Positions 32,843 to 45,176 of a DNA stretch of 64,000 bases are shown here, in pieces. The notes below the pieces were generated by a model. It was given only the letters and a program-made list of their open reading frames with translations. It had not been told where the DNA came from and made no database searches. A program made the position numbers and the translations under genes. Within the stretch, counting starts at the first letter, position 1, and the number at the start of each line of letters is the position of its first letter. The DNA is from Enchytraeus crypticus (lineage: Eukaryota; Annelida; Clitellata; Enchytraeida; Enchytraeidae): contig CAJHZI010000276.1 of the NCBI GenBank assembly GCA_905160935.1, positions 1,021,001 through 1,085,000 of the forward strand. Direction: 5' to 3'.

Positions 32843-33509
32843 ATCTTATGACAGAGAATACCATAATGTTGGAGCAGAAAACAAGAAGGAGCGTGTGTAG
32901 ATGCTATATTTTACAGATTGTATTAGATTTGTGTGTAGATTTCAAATCTTAAACATGCATATCAATTAAAATTATAAAAAACGTCTAATAATTGTAAAAA
33001 TTATAAAAAGAACATTATAAATATCACACTAATAAGTACACGAAGTACACCTTAACACATCAGATGTACATTTGATAGAAATGATGTTTGATTTTTTCTC
33101 AGCCGTACGCTTTAAGTATCTAAATATTTTAGTACATTTATCGGACTGGCACATTACTATTGCACACCTTTGAAACGCTCGTCAATTTTTCGTTACCATC
33201 ACTTTCAAGGTTACCCTCACGTACATGGTATCGGCTTATATTTAAAATCTTAAATTGAGGTTAATTAAGAGCCTTCTACTGTATCCGTAAAATTTCTTGA
33301 TAAAACGTTACGTATACACAGACTTAATTGATTTAAAAACTTACTTGATAACATTAATTTATTTGTTTATTTGCATTAATTAACATTACATTAATTAACA
33401 TTAATAACTTACTTGATAAAATTAACTCAGCAAAATGCATATGAGAAAGCTAAGTAACATTTGCAACTCAAAAATTCATCCATTTAAAGTCTCTACATGG
33501 ATAATGGTA
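32843..33509. other. Unassigned AT-rich DNA
   Basis: 33340-33420 repeats TTAATTAACATTA and ACTTACTTGATAA words. No coding. Confidence 0.4.
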
Positions 33510-34020
33510 ATACTAACGATAAAAAGAAATAGCTGAAAGTTTTAATGTTGAACTGCTAACACCTTCCTTATCCGTTATACGAAGATCACGGATAAGGAAG
33601 AAACATGCTTCCGAGGTTTTAGTTATGGGTTCATGAAAGGTTAGGCGTTTATACAGGATTACACCGAGATCTCTCACTGTATAAGCACGTGATATTGTAA
33701 TATCCGAAGATAACGAAAGAGTTTTCCCATTCAGCTTCTGAAGCTGTTGAGACATCTGTCCCAACCCACAAAAATTCAGTCTTAGATGGATTAAGTGCCA
33801 AGAAATTAGCAGACATCCAGGAGGATATAGACTGAAAAGATTGTTCAGGTGAGTTTCAGCATCAGAATAGGATTTAGGGGAAACAAGTGTACATTTGAGT
33901 GTCATCAGTACATAGTTCATGATCAAGAGAATAAGAAGAGATACAAGAGCATTAAGGTGTTGTATAGAGGTTGAAGAGAATCGGATCAAGAACGGAACCT
34001 TGAGGCACACCGTATTTTAA
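33510..34020 (-). pseudogene. L2/CR1-type LINE RT fragment (antisense)
   Basis: The minus strand holds VPQGSVLDP at the right edge, then SLDHELCTDDTQMYTC, where the catalytic YADD has become CTDD across a frame change, a broken copy of the SWMSANFLALNPSKTEFLW phrase, VRDLGVILYKRLTFHEPITK and CFFLIRDLRI. It is the palm-to-thumb region of an element related to, but different from, the L2-like copy at 27-29 kb. Confidence 0.85.
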
Positions 34021-34190
34021 GTGGGAAGGCGAAGAGATACTGTATAGCGACCCAACTAGGGCTTTAACTACGTCGAGATACATAAATAAGCGTGAGTTTG
34101 CAGCACTTCCATAATCAATGAGGAGGATATATTATGAATTCTCCATTGGAAGACTAATTTTTCAAACCACTATGGGGGAAGTCAGAAACC
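34021..34190. other. Probable upstream relic of the antisense LINE
   Basis: It continues from the RT fragment but is too decayed to read. Confidence 0.35.
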
Positions 34191-34500
34191 AATGATAGAG
34201 AAAATCCCCGGCTTCCCCAAAATTATATGCCAAAAAGTAGCCAACTTTTGGGTTTGCCATCGGTTGAAAACTTCTGTTTTCAACCGATGGGGCTATAGCC
34301 CCCCTCCCCCGACACTTGAACGCAAACAGTTTCATTAAAAGATTTATTAGCCTATATTAATAGAACTTTTTCTTTAATTTTAAACTCTCAAAAAATTTGC
34401 AACTCTGGTGGAGGTCCTTCTGATGGGGGCCCGGGTCCGGGCCCCCTGGCCCCCTTAAATACGGTCTTAGTAATACGGGCCCCCTCCTCCCTAATTACGG
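34190..34500. repeat. Cluster of palindromes with GC-rich blocks
   Basis: A perfect hairpin with 15-nt arms and loop TTCT (34257-34290), a perfect palindrome GGGGCTATAGCCCC (34289-34302) and a near-perfect GC palindrome GGGGGCCCGGGTCCGGGCC (from about 34425). This is unusual against the AT-rich background and probably part of an unrecognised DNA element. Confidence 0.7.
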
Positions 34501-36229
34501 ACTCAGATACTTTAAAGGTATCTATTCAAAATAAAAATAGATAACTACTTTTTAACAACTTTGTTTCCGTATTTTGTCTAATACATTTTGTCATCGTATC
34601 CCGATCTCGTCTTCCCACTCGCAGTCCTCAACATCTTATGCCCGCGGTCGATATTAAAGTATCGCCGGTGGGGCATCGATATTGACGAAATGAAAATTCT
34701 CTCGATGTTCTTATTCAATATTAAGCTGCCTTCACTCAATCATTTGGTTGCTTATGCTAGGAATCTCTAAATAGCATCTCAGCACACTGCTTAGTCACAG
34801 CTTTCATTATTAGCAGTCAATTCGCGAATAAAGCTTTATCGTATGTTCCAGATATTTAAAATTGTCTATTTAATTTTGTTAATGTACTATTTAATGAATT
34901 TGCACACAATGAGTTGTTTGATAGGAAAGAAACATCACTTAAGTTTTAAGAAACGGTAAAAATGAACACACATTGAAAATCATAACATTGCTGCATCAGA
35001 AAATAGCAATGTACAGTATATGTGTGTGTGTGTAGGCATATATTGTTGTTCACAGTAAATAAATCATCGCCATGGAAAAACAATAACATAATATGCAATA
35101 ACACAACAATTAGAGTACCATTGTCACCCACGACAACATCGAGAACTATGAAACAAAAGTCAAGCCGATCCGTAAAAGATAAAAAGTATCAATATATGAT
35201 GCATATCTAATGTCCACAAAAGCAATTCAATGATTAAAGATTCAAGCAAAAGCGTTTACTCGTAGGTGACAACTCGAGATTACAAGATAGATATAAGCAC
35301 CCAAAAAATTTGGAATTAACTGCCCAAAGGATAGCAGAGCTGACTGATATGATGAAATGAAGACTTAGAAAGAATGGATGGAAGGAAATTTAAGATCTCT
35401 GGAGCAGCATGCTGAAAAAAGTGGTTTGAAAGCTTTCATACCCGGTAAGCTCAATTTCCTGAGTATGCATCGCAACCTCCTAGACAAATTAATACTTGTC
35501 TATTAACTTTACAACATTTGCTTTTCAGAAGCTGGAACATGCTGGCAAACTCACAAGATCTCAAGATGCATGCGCAAAGATCTCAAGTTCTCCGATAGCC
35601 TATTTATATATTTGCAGTAGTTTATGAAGGGCCTAGTTTTGATGTAGAAGTCTGAAATATACAGTAAACATGGTCCAATCAAATTCTGGTTAAATGCATT
35701 TAAGTTGACAGCCATTGAGCTAATAGTCCAGAAGTTTGATTCCTAATTCAATTGACTATAGGAAATTTCATTATCATCGAGTTAATGTGTTTCCAAATAT
35801 CAACTTTTTTCCAATATCATTGGTTTTGCTACAAGAATTATGAATTTTGTTACAATTAATATGAATAGTACTTCCCTGATAGCGTAAAATTGCAAAGGCA
35901 TACCTGATTCTTAAATAGGGCCTTAGTAGCGAAATTGCAAACTGAAGACCCATCAGTCTCTTAACTCGCTGTTCTAAGATCTGCTGCGTATCTTTGTTAT
36001 TTTTTAATTTTGTTAATAAAATATCAGAAATTAATGCATTTCTTACCTTCACATTATTTGCAGTTGATATAAATGCGCAAACTCTGATTTCTTGCAATTA
36101 CTGAACTCGGTTAATGCAGAAATTTTGCTACTTTCTGACTGGTTTAAGGCGAACTGGCTCTCCCTAAATATAAAAAAACTAATGCATGCATGCATGCTTT
36201 TTGGTTAAAAACATAAATAAAGCTCAATT
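34501..36229. other. Unassigned AT-rich DNA
   Basis: No recognised gene. Open frames at 34588, 34946 (minus), 35022 and 35774 (minus) carry no motif I know. Confidence 0.4.
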
Positions 36230-37035
36230 TTCGAGAATTTCAATATAATTGTAGATAACATAAATATTATTAGAGTAGCCAAAACTAAGTTTCTGGAAGT
36301 TTTTCTCCTTGAAAAATTTTCATGGCCATATCACATTTCACATATTGCACCAAAATTAGCCAAATCAATCGGTTTACTCTATCGCTTTAAAGGAATGCTA
36401 TCACAACATTGTTTGTTAAATTTGTAATAGTCTAGTATTTTCACATTGACATTATTGTCTGAGGTCTTCTAAAACCTTGATCAAAAAGTTAATATTACTT
36501 TTAATAGTATGTTATACAATCGTATGGTTTTTCTTACTATGGATTGTCGTAGAAACTTATACCTTTCATTGGTGCAATCAAGGATACAATATGGAATTGA
36601 AGTTTATCCTACTACAACCAAACAGTTGCTTCAGCCATTATATGTTGCATGTAACCGTATTCTAAGAACTTTACAGAATAAGCATAAATTTCATAATGTT
36701 TAGCAACTTTATATGAATTATAATGTATTACCAATTTTTCAGTCATTGCAATACTGATCAACCTGTTTTTCAATATATTAATTTCTCCGATCTGACTCTG
36801 TCGGTATCATGAGATGTATTTTTATTGATAATCAGAATTCGTATGTATACATGTATAATACTAAGCCTTCCGAAACCAATTATTTGTGTGCTAGAACAAC
36901 TTCCTAATTTTTAAATCCAATGCCTGTAAGTATATCAATCCTAGAAACCAAATACCTCCTGATGTTAGCAATTCGAGATCTCTAGCTGAATTCACTAAGC
37001 GTTACAAATGTATATTGTTTGATGAATGCTAAATT
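36230..37035 (+). pseudogene. LINE RT C-terminal fragment
   Basis: Traces in order: TKFLEVFL-like and SHIAPK-like phrases near 36280-36360 (from the RT thumb), then NLYLSLVQSRIQYGIEVY and KQLLQPLYVACNRILRTLQN (36540-36690), a NYNVLPIFQLHQY-like phrase near 36715-36760, and SRSLAEFTKRYKCILFDEC at 36970-37030. It is the same closing region as the LINE at 59.4-60.4 kb. Frames are broken many times. Confidence 0.8.
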
Positions 37036-37439
37036 TCTATATTTTCGCTTTTTTGTGTAAATGTCTAGCTTGAATTGTTACTTAGTTAACTTCTTTCTAA
37101 TCAGAGGAAGTTGTGATTTATTTTCCCTTCTTTTAATTTGTTCATTAATTCTGAGATAAGTGTGGATTCCAGTTGATTTTGCATTAATCGTGATATAAGC
37201 ATAGTTATAGATGGTGGTCAGCTCGATAAGATGTGTGTTGTCTTCCCTGACGGCCGTTGTTCCTGTTTTACAGACTGTTTGATACACAGTGTATCTGGGA
37301 ATTTCAACAAAATTAATTAGAATTATTCAGCATGCAGAGTATTGGAGCCACATGAATAATATATTTAAAGATTAAAAGTATCTGCAATTAATAAATATTG
37401 TTTTGCTAATTTTTGTATAAATTTACATCATGATTCCAC
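37036..37439. other. Unassigned DNA
   Basis: It includes a 69-codon frame on the minus strand (37078-37287) with no known motif. Confidence 0.35.
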
Positions 37440-37760
37440 ACCTTTATGTTTCAGTTACTCGCTGCAATTGAATGGTGCTCTGTGCCCTGTTTATAACTAT
37501 AGAAACCTACCAGAATACACGATACCAAAGTTCAGAACTTCTATACGCGAGATATACATCGCTCTGCAAAGTCTTAGATATTGGATTTCCTTACCATCTA
37601 GTGTACGCTTATCTAAGGCTTTTAACTCTTTTGATATAAATCTATCCATTATGATTATTTGTATTATTTTTTCTCTAAGTTCACCATTGATCACATTTAA
37701 AGTGTTTTTTTCCTGTGGCATTTGTTGTTTGTATGTTTGATATGTGTATGACAGGTTCAA
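37440..37760 (+). pseudogene. Second LINE RT C-terminus
   Basis: The frame reads RNLPEYTIPKFRTSIREI, then LQSLRYWISLPSSVRLSKAF and NSFDINL, the terminal region of a LINE of the same broad group (YWNSLP-like). A short T-rich stretch follows and may be its 3' UTR. Confidence 0.75.
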
Positions 37761-38871
37761 ATGACACTTTTTGGAGTTTTTCTTAAACTGAATTGATCTG
37801 AATTAACCCCTTGTGACCCGGTGAGTCAAATTTGGGACATAGCGTTTACACGGCAATATTTTTATACTGGTTAAATTTTCAGCCTTAAGACCCATTGTGT
37901 TGAACTTAGGACATGTTGTATTGTCTGTACTGTTAGTACAGTGATTTCATTTTACTCATAGTCAGTCATTGTGATGCTATTATTTTCATAAACAAGTAAA
38001 TATTGTCTTTGTTCCACAATAGGAACTTTCATTCAACATTACAGGATGAAGCTATGGGCCTTTCTGGTAAGTGAAATTTATTTGTTATACTAAAATAATA
38101 TGTTCTATGGAATATGCTTTGAATCTTATCACAATTTGCACATATAGCCATAAATTCGATCATAGAACGGTTTCAGTCAAATTTGACGCATCGGGATTTT
38201 GGTCGTTCTTATTCCATAGGTTTTCTTCAATATACATTCTTCAATTTCAGCAGTAATTACAATGCTACCTACACCTAGGATGACATCAAGCACTATTTGA
38301 TGGAAGTCTAACTTAAAGGCATGAATTACAATGTCCTCAAACGGTGCAAGGCCAATTTCGGGTAAATTAGTACTTGAAAAGTCAATATATAGCCTGATTT
38401 TTGGATGCAAGGTTATAAATATACTAAAAATATGTATAACTATAGTCTAAACGTACACGATTATTATGATACAAATATTGCTGTTTGATAAAATTAAGAA
38501 ATTGTATGAAACATAAACTATGTTTGGTAGAAATTTCTAAATACTAATATAAATGCTAATATAATACTAATATAATATCTAATATAAATAATAAATATAT
38601 ATACAAATTTATATACTTTCGTATAATGTTTAGAATTATATATTTTAACTACTGAAATATTTGTTTGACATTACTAATAACAATTTTGGTTGTGTTTATT
38701 TTAGGTGAATTCTCGAGATACTTGGTTGTTGAATGGGAAAAGTTAGTGGACAATTATAGGCCTATCAAGACTTGTCTAGTGGTAAACTAATCCGCAATAA
38801 CTAAAGATTAATTAATAATAAGGCCCTTAAAATAAGCTTTAGTCGCTAAATATTAATCAAATGTCAATGAA
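37761..38871. other. Unassigned AT-rich DNA
   Basis: Nothing recognised. Confidence 0.4.
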
Positions 38872-38990
38872 AGCCAGCGATAAAATCGTTTAGGTGCACG
38901 ATGGTGGATCTGTATAGAGGCCTACGGGGTTAAAATTTCGGGCTTATTCGTTACTGATGTGATTTTAGGGATGAAACTAATCTTAACAAC
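38872..38990 (+). mobile_element. Highly diverged copy of the tRNA-derived SINE
   Basis: AGCCAGCGATAAAATCGTTTAGGTGC (A-box region), GGGGTTAAAATTTCGGGC in place of the B box, ATTCGTTACTGATGTG and the tail ATGAAACTAATCTTAAC follow the SINE order. Confidence 0.6.
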
Positions 38991-39249
38991 TGTTAGGCCT
39001 TCAGTCTTTAATGATTAAACTGTTCAGTATAATGCTACAAGTTTAAGTTCTCTTTCATTAATCAATGTTCAATCACCAATTAGATGCAATTTTAAGACAA
39101 TTTATATAAAACTTTTTTATTGTACCTGATTTTAGCGCTAGCAAGCAAATAATGAATTATCAGATTGTCGTATTATTTCTATTCACATCAACAAGAAATG
39201 ATTGGTTTAATAAACTCTTCATGTATGCTGCGACCATGACATTGCAATA
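38991..39249. other. Probable 3' UTR of the antisense LINE
   Basis: AT-rich, no coding; its position fits the 3' flank of the next feature. Confidence 0.35.
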
Positions 39250-40545
39250 CTTGAGGATGATCCCTTGCACACTTTAATTTCCTCTTCAGCATAAGAATCC
39301 GATATTGCCTCCTTTGATATAAACCGCAAAAGGTGTATATGTCTGGTTCTTCAAGGATTCGCAGTTCGCGAATCCGTCGCTATTTTGATTTAATATTTTT
39401 CGTCCTCTATCATTATGCATCAATTTCCGTACAGAAAAAGGCAAGAGCTTGTAGTCTAATGGAATCTAGCAGGTCGCTCAAACTCTTAATCGCTTAGTAA
39501 ATCTTCTTTGGACTTATCTGATTAGATTAATCAATCTATCAATAAGATGTTCGAGCAATTGTGCATTGAGGGCCTGAAATAGGCTGTAAAGGCTTTAAAG
39601 AGTAATTTCTTATCTTTGGACTTAAAACAATTGAGAATAATTTTAGCTTTTTGCCTAGCTCGATTACACATGTGTTTTATCTGTGTTGAAAACGAGAGAT
39701 CCTACGAAAAAATCACCCCGAGATCCGTAACCTCTTCAGCTTTATGCAGAGAGATTGAATCAAGATGATAATTAAAATTTAAATGCATAGAATTTATATA
39801 ACCATAGCTGATGACTTGGTATTTGTCTTTAGCGCGATCCAATTGCCATACCTTAGGTCATTCGTGTATGGCATCCAGAGCCTCTTGAAGTAGCTCAAAA
39901 TCAGTGATAGAATTTATTCAAACAAATAAATTTGCATCGTCGTTACAAAGAAGAAGGTTTTTCGAACTGTAAGCATACTGCATTGATATAAAGCATAAAA
40001 AACAGGACCTAGTACACTTCTCTGGGGGAAACCACAACGAATGGAAACCCAATTGGAATAAATATTGTTTAGTTAACTGTTTGCAATCGTTCTTTAAAGA
40101 AAGACGATAGCCAGATATAAGAGTATTGCCAATGCTATAGTTTTGATTTTTAAAGAATAATTTGCTGAGTGAACAATACTGTCAAAAGCTTTATAAAAAT
40201 AAAGATACAATGAATCAATTTGAAGATATTTACTCATGCTTTCTGTTAAACATGATTTCTGTTAAATTATTAAAATAGCGTAGCAACTGACAGTTGGTGG
40301 ATCGTTTAGGGAGAAAACCATATTGCTTTGAGTATAATAAATTATTATTGGGTAATACGCAGGTAGTCGGTCTTTGATTATCCTTTCCATGATTCTGCAA
40401 ATAATGGAAGTTGGAAATATCGAATCACTTATGGGATCATTTTAGTCTCCTTTCTTAAATATGGGTATTACCATAGAGTATTTCCAATCAGATTGGATTT
40501 TTCCAAAGTACATGTATATTAAAGAATTGAATAAAAGCGAGAGTG
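39250..40545 (-). pseudogene. LINE reverse transcriptase (antisense), 3' part
   Basis: The minus strand reads, from the right: LSLLFNSL, YSMVIPIFKKGD, IICRIMERIIKDRL, a KAFDSIVH block (near 40170-40190), a DDANLF block in the place of YADD (about 39935), then EVTDLGVIFS and FSTQIKHMCNRARQKAKIIL (about 39650-39750). This is the RT of a Jockey/CR1-group LINE. Several stops are present. The hAT-like copy 2 separates it from its 5' part at 42019. Confidence 0.85.
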
Positions 40546-40553
40546 GTTTAGAT
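40546..40553. other. 8-bp target-site duplication, left (hAT-like copy 2)
   Basis: GTTTAGAT, exact partner at 42019-42026. Confidence 0.95.
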
Positions 40554-42018
40554 TAGAGATGGGAATTTTATGAATTTCCAGAGTTCGGGTTCGGTTCGGT
40601 TCGTTGAAAATGAAAGTTCAGTTCGGTTCGGGTTCGGTTAGCAGTTGACAATTTGAGAGTTCGGTTCGGTTCGTTGAAAATTAAAGTTCGGTTCGGTTCG
40701 GGTTCGGTTCCAACAAGGGTTCGGTTCGGGTTCGGCTTGCTTTCAAACTCGCAAGAGTTCGATTCGAGTTCGAAAAGGTTTGGTTTGGATAATGTTGCAA
40801 TTGTTTAACTTTACTTATAATAATCATGGTTATGACAAACATGTTTAAAATGGTTTATGGTAAATATGCTTAAAAATTCATTAAGTCATAATAGCTGCCA
40901 CATTTTTTTCACCTGGGTAAAAATACGACAATGAAAAAGGGAGAGAAGTGGCATTTATTCCTGTACATTTCTTAAAATATTGTTAGTTGAGCAAGAAATG
41001 CTCATAATATAGATATTTAGCTTTATTATTGTATCTGAAATCCTTTCCTTGATTACAACGAGCAAATAGAATGCTTCATCAATTTTTAAATTTTTATTGT
41101 CACTATAGGCCTATATACTAGATACGTTTATAATTAAATGGAAATGTCTTGGCTAAAATTTGATCCAATATTTCAGAGACAAAGTGCAATTTAGTAACAT
41201 AAAAATGTCAAATAAAGATTATTTGGTAAACACGTGTACTTACATACAAAAATTATCACAATATACACCGTTTGCTATCAACAGACCAGTAATAAGCTTC
41301 ATAATTTTACCTTAGGGTTTCAAATTTGAAACTCTCAGATCAATTATGAAGTTATGAAAATAGTTACAAAATTATTGCATTGCTATGGTGCAAAATTATT
41401 TACTCCAGATAGTCTTAACACATACAGAATATCATATATAATTATTTGTAAATCTGGCTGCAAAAATATTAAGGTAGCATACTAAAATTTAAAAAAATTC
41501 ATAATTTGAATAAGAACAAATCCACCTAGATTGAGTCAAGCATTTTCAGATTTGTATGGAATACTCTCATCAGTTTTGTCTCTTTGATGTTAATCTTCAT
41601 TCCATATTTCAATGCCGTATCATTCAGACTATCCATTATCTTCTGTAGGCCCGTTTCGCTTCCCGCTACCATTCCTTGGTACCGCTACCATTTTTAAATT
41701 TGTGTCGGAACCAGCCTTATCTGAATATATGCTGTTAGATACTGTAAGACATATAAGTGCAAAAATTAATACATAATTGTATTGTTCTAACTATCTTTAT
41801 TCAAAGTCAGGCTGGTGAAGAAGAAAGGATATCCAAGAATTTTGTTCAGTTCGGTTTGGACGAAGTCTGGGTTCGGGTTCGGTTCGGTTCGGCCAGAGTC
41901 TGGGTTCGGGTTCGGGTCGGGTTCGGTCAGAGTGTGGGTTCGGGTTCGGTTCGGTTTGGTTAAAATTCTAGATTTTAGGGTTCGGTTCGGTTCGGGTTCG
42001 GTTCGATTCCCATCTCTA
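40554..42018. mobile_element. hAT-like non-autonomous element, copy 2
   Basis: 1465 bp, ends TAGAGATGGGAAT and ATTCCCATCTCTA, flanked by a perfect 8-bp duplication. It has the same internal order as copy 1: GGTTCGG arrays (40580-40745 and 41850-42005), a common AT-rich core, and the antisense RTE-like fragment (about 41552-41690). The GAT-tailed retroposon of copy 1 is absent. No transposase is encoded, so it needed one from elsewhere. VRVRFG-type open frames come from the array. Confidence 0.93.
41552..41690 (-). pseudogene. Captured RTE-like RT fragment inside hAT-like copy 2
   Basis: The same antisense segment as in copy 1, matching about 3120-3245 of the RTE-like LINE. Confidence 0.88.
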
Positions 42019-42240
42019 GTTTAGATATGACAGTACTTAGTTTCTTAATATGAAAAGGCGAGATACTATCATAACCACGTGAGGTCTTATTTTGTAGCTG
42101 ATTTATTTTATCAGCCACTGCGGTCTCAGATAAAAGTAGGTTCATTTGTTCCAAGGATTGAAATGACAATGTTTCTCCTGACAGTTCAAAAGGAGAGGAA
42201 TAACATCATTATCTATATTGTAGACTGAAATAAACACCAT
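42019..42240 (-). pseudogene. LINE reverse transcriptase (antisense), 5' part
   Basis: The minus strand reads NKTSRGYDSISPFHIKKLS, then TVISKL up to the insertion; the reading continues at 40545 with LSLLFNSL. The phrase matches the RT entry motif (TSxGYDxIP). The first 8 bp are the duplicated target. Confidence 0.88.
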
Positions 42241-42297
42241 ATCATATATGTATGTAGTCGAGGATATCAGAGTCAATGCATTTCATTGAGAATTACC

Positions 42298-42490
42298 ATA
42301 CATCATCATTATTACTTCCCTTGAATCCCAGTTTAACTTGTATTAGAAAATTAGGTAGAAATATATTGACTCAATTGCTCACCAAACGATTGCCCGTTCT
42401 GACGTTGGTTTGGATATTAGTGCTTTGTTGCCTTTTACTAAGCGTGCAGTCCACAGTTGGTCTTTTCTTCAGTAACTCGGACCCATCACG
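42298..42490 (-). mobile_element. GAT-tailed retroposon, near-complete antisense copy
   Basis: Left to right it holds the complement of the (GAT)n tail, of AACTGGGATTCAAGGG, of GGTGAGCAATTG, of CAGAACGGGC and of the CCAACTGTGGACTGC end. This shows that the two halves seen separately elsewhere belong to one repeat. Confidence 0.85.
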
Positions 42491-43687
42491 AGTACCGTGC
42501 AGAGAGTATAATTAGTTGTAAGTAATTTAGGGCCTACATCAAATTACTATTTTGAAGACAGGTTAGTAATGGGTTTCTATCGATTGTTTGTGCTTATTTA
42601 ATAAGAGCACGTGTTGTGTTTTATTCAACGCTAATTATTTTCCACTCAATAGATTGGATCTAACTTCCACCTGGGTCCTCCTTATGGTTCTGCGTATTGA
42701 AGTGTATATCGTCATTACAGCTTCATGGAGCTTTTTAAACTTGTGCCAATTAGCGTCGATGTGAATTTGTGAAAGGGCTTAGAATGGTTTTTGAAGGTTA
42801 GGGAAAGGTTGAAGCTAGGTTTCCACATGAATGTCTAATTTTATGTATTTGTGCGCTGTCAAAGTTACTACGGTCTCAACTGATGGCAAGATACTTGTAG
42901 TGAAATTAATAAAAGTGGAGTGTGTGTAAATAAAAATATTGCATATGGGACACAAATTCATTATTCAGTCGAATAACAACCTTCAGCATGCCGCTATTCA
43001 ATATTTAACTAAATGTAACAGTGTTACATTACTATGTATTAACTATATATCTGGTCTATGGCGTCTCTTAGTGGACACTCGAGTAGTCTCTTACAACCTT
43101 CCTCCTCCACCAATCACGATCCATGGCGAGATCATACACATCACCACCCGCAAGATTAAATTTAGTATCTATGAAACTTGAATCTTTATTATATTGTCTT
43201 ATTAAATTGTGCTTATTTCCCACACATATCCTTAATTTATTACTTGTTAATCTATGTTTAAGAACTTTCCTTTCATTAACTATATACGTATATATATTAG
43301 CAGCCGAAATGAGACAAGAATTCTCGTTTAATCATGTTCAGATAGAAAAAATCTAAAATATCATTAAGTGTTTAAATGCTTCAGCATATCATTAATATGG
43401 ATGTTATTTATTTTTTGGCTACCAATAATATTTACCTCTTTTGGACTTTCTGTCGTTTTGGATGTGATGTTGTTGAATCAGATCCACCTTCCTATAGTAT
43501 TAAAAGATAGTTGAATGCGCGTGCATTGACTATTGCATAGATCGCATTGAGGAATACATGTAACTCAAGGTCGAGTAGTCATTGTTTTTCAAAGTATTAA
43601 GATTTGTGTAGTGTCTAGCGTGTCGCGTACGTTAACTCTCTCCCCTCCGATTTTCTTTCCATATCTTTCGCTTTCGCATCTCTCTCG

Positions 43688-43694
<7 letters not shown>
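42491..43694. other. Unassigned DNA
   Basis: Nothing recognised; the open frames at 42939-43356 have no known motif. Confidence 0.4.

Positions 43695-43748
<54 letters not shown>
43695..43748. repeat. (CT)n microsatellite
   Basis: About 50 bp of CT within a pyrimidine-rich stretch. Confidence 0.95.
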
Positions 43749-44114
43749 AATGCTTATCTCATTGCGCGCCTGTCTAATTTTGAATCAAATTTTCGCCGAG
43801 CTCTCTTTAACTTAACAATTGGCATTTGCATTAGGACAGGTCCAGGTGAAAGTATCATATTATCGTAAATATAAATGCTGCTTAATTTGTCACAAAAGTA
43901 ATAATTAAATAATTAAATAATAAATACAATAGTAAGTCATAAATTGGCAGAATAATACTAGTAATATTATATTGTTTGTGTCTTTAGAAATATTTCTATG
44001 TTGTTCAACACACATATGATGAGATGTCAGTGATGTACCCAGTATCCACTGCAGTTTCATCCCTATTACCTATAAAGATAATAATTTAGTTCCGTTCTTT
44101 AATTTAATTCGTTA
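43749..44114. other. Unassigned AT-rich DNA
   Basis: Nothing recognised. Confidence 0.4.
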
Positions 44115-44720
44115 CGCGGAAATGTGATTTACAATTTTGCAAGAAAACTGGCTTTTGCCACATGAAATAGGTTTTTTTATTAAGCTGTCAATCATAGAAA
44201 TTGACGTATTTATTGGTAGACCCTACGGAGGTACTGCTATTGTGTGTATTAAGTATTTTAGTCCTTACATTGAATATGTTTCTGCTAATAAATCTAGACT
44301 TTCTGCTTTAATCTCAGATACAAACTCAGGTCCAACATTATAGTACTAACTTATTGTCTATGTGTGTACTGATTTTGACAATTATGAATGTTTTCAAGAA
44401 TATGCTGAAGTGGGCTCTTTTATTACAGAGGTATATTCTGAGTTTGATACTGTTCAATTCATAATTTCTGGAAATTTCAATTGCCAGGATGAATCTAGTT
44501 TGTTTCATTCTATTTTTAAATCTTGTTCACGAATATTATTTATGTTTAACTGATTTAAATAAATTTTCCAATATATTAGCTTTTATTAATACTGCTAATA
44601 ATGCTTTTTAGATTGATCTCATAGTGCGCAGTACTGCAGCTGATGATATTGTGGAATTTTGTGATGTTTAGTGTAAGTGTAGCCCTATTAGGTCAGATCA
44701 TAACTTCATAAGCCTTTAAT
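44115..44720 (+). pseudogene. APE-type endonuclease domain of a LINE
   Basis: The plus strand reads LQENWLLPHEIGF (44138-44176; family LQETWL), GRPYGGTAIVC (44216-44250), SEFDTVQFIISGNFNC (44440-44490; family GDFNC) and broken IDHxxxS/SDHxxIS-like phrases near 44640-44710. This is the AP-endonuclease domain of a Jockey/CR1-group element. It stops before the GATA array, and no RT follows in this orientation. Confidence 0.83.
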
Positions 44721-44788
44721 TGTTTATTTTAAACATTTCTTACCTGATACTGCAACCAATCATAATTCTGTATCGTTTGTTAAGGTTG

Positions 44789-44789
<1 letters not shown>

Positions 44790-44851
<62 letters not shown>

Positions 44852-45176
44852 GTAGGTAGGTAGGTAGGTAGGTAGGTAGGTAGGTAGGTAGGTAGGTAGG
44901 TAGGTAGGTAGGTAGGTAGGTAGGTAGGGTAGGTAGGTAGGTAGGGTAGGTAGGTAGGGTAGGTAGGTAGGTAGTAGGTAGGTAGGTAGGTAGGTAGGTA
45001 GGTAGGTAGGTAGGTAGGTAGGTAGGTAGGTAGTAGGTAGGTAGGTAGGTAGGTAGGTAGGTAGGTAGGTAGAGGTAGGTAGGTAGGTAGGTAGGTAGGT
45101 AGGTAGGTAGGTAGGTAGGTAGGTAGGTAGGTAGATAGGTAGGTATAGGTAGGTAGGTATAGGTAGGTAGATAGAT

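Noticed and set aside
18776-42018. GGTTCGG arrays as CRISPR or telomeric repeats
   Set aside because: There are no spacers, the words vary in length, and they sit symmetrically just inside transposon ends.
41757-42024. VRVRFG/GSGSVRFG open frames
   Set aside because: They arise from the GGTTCGG subterminal array of hAT-like copy 2, and parallel frames occur in copy 1.
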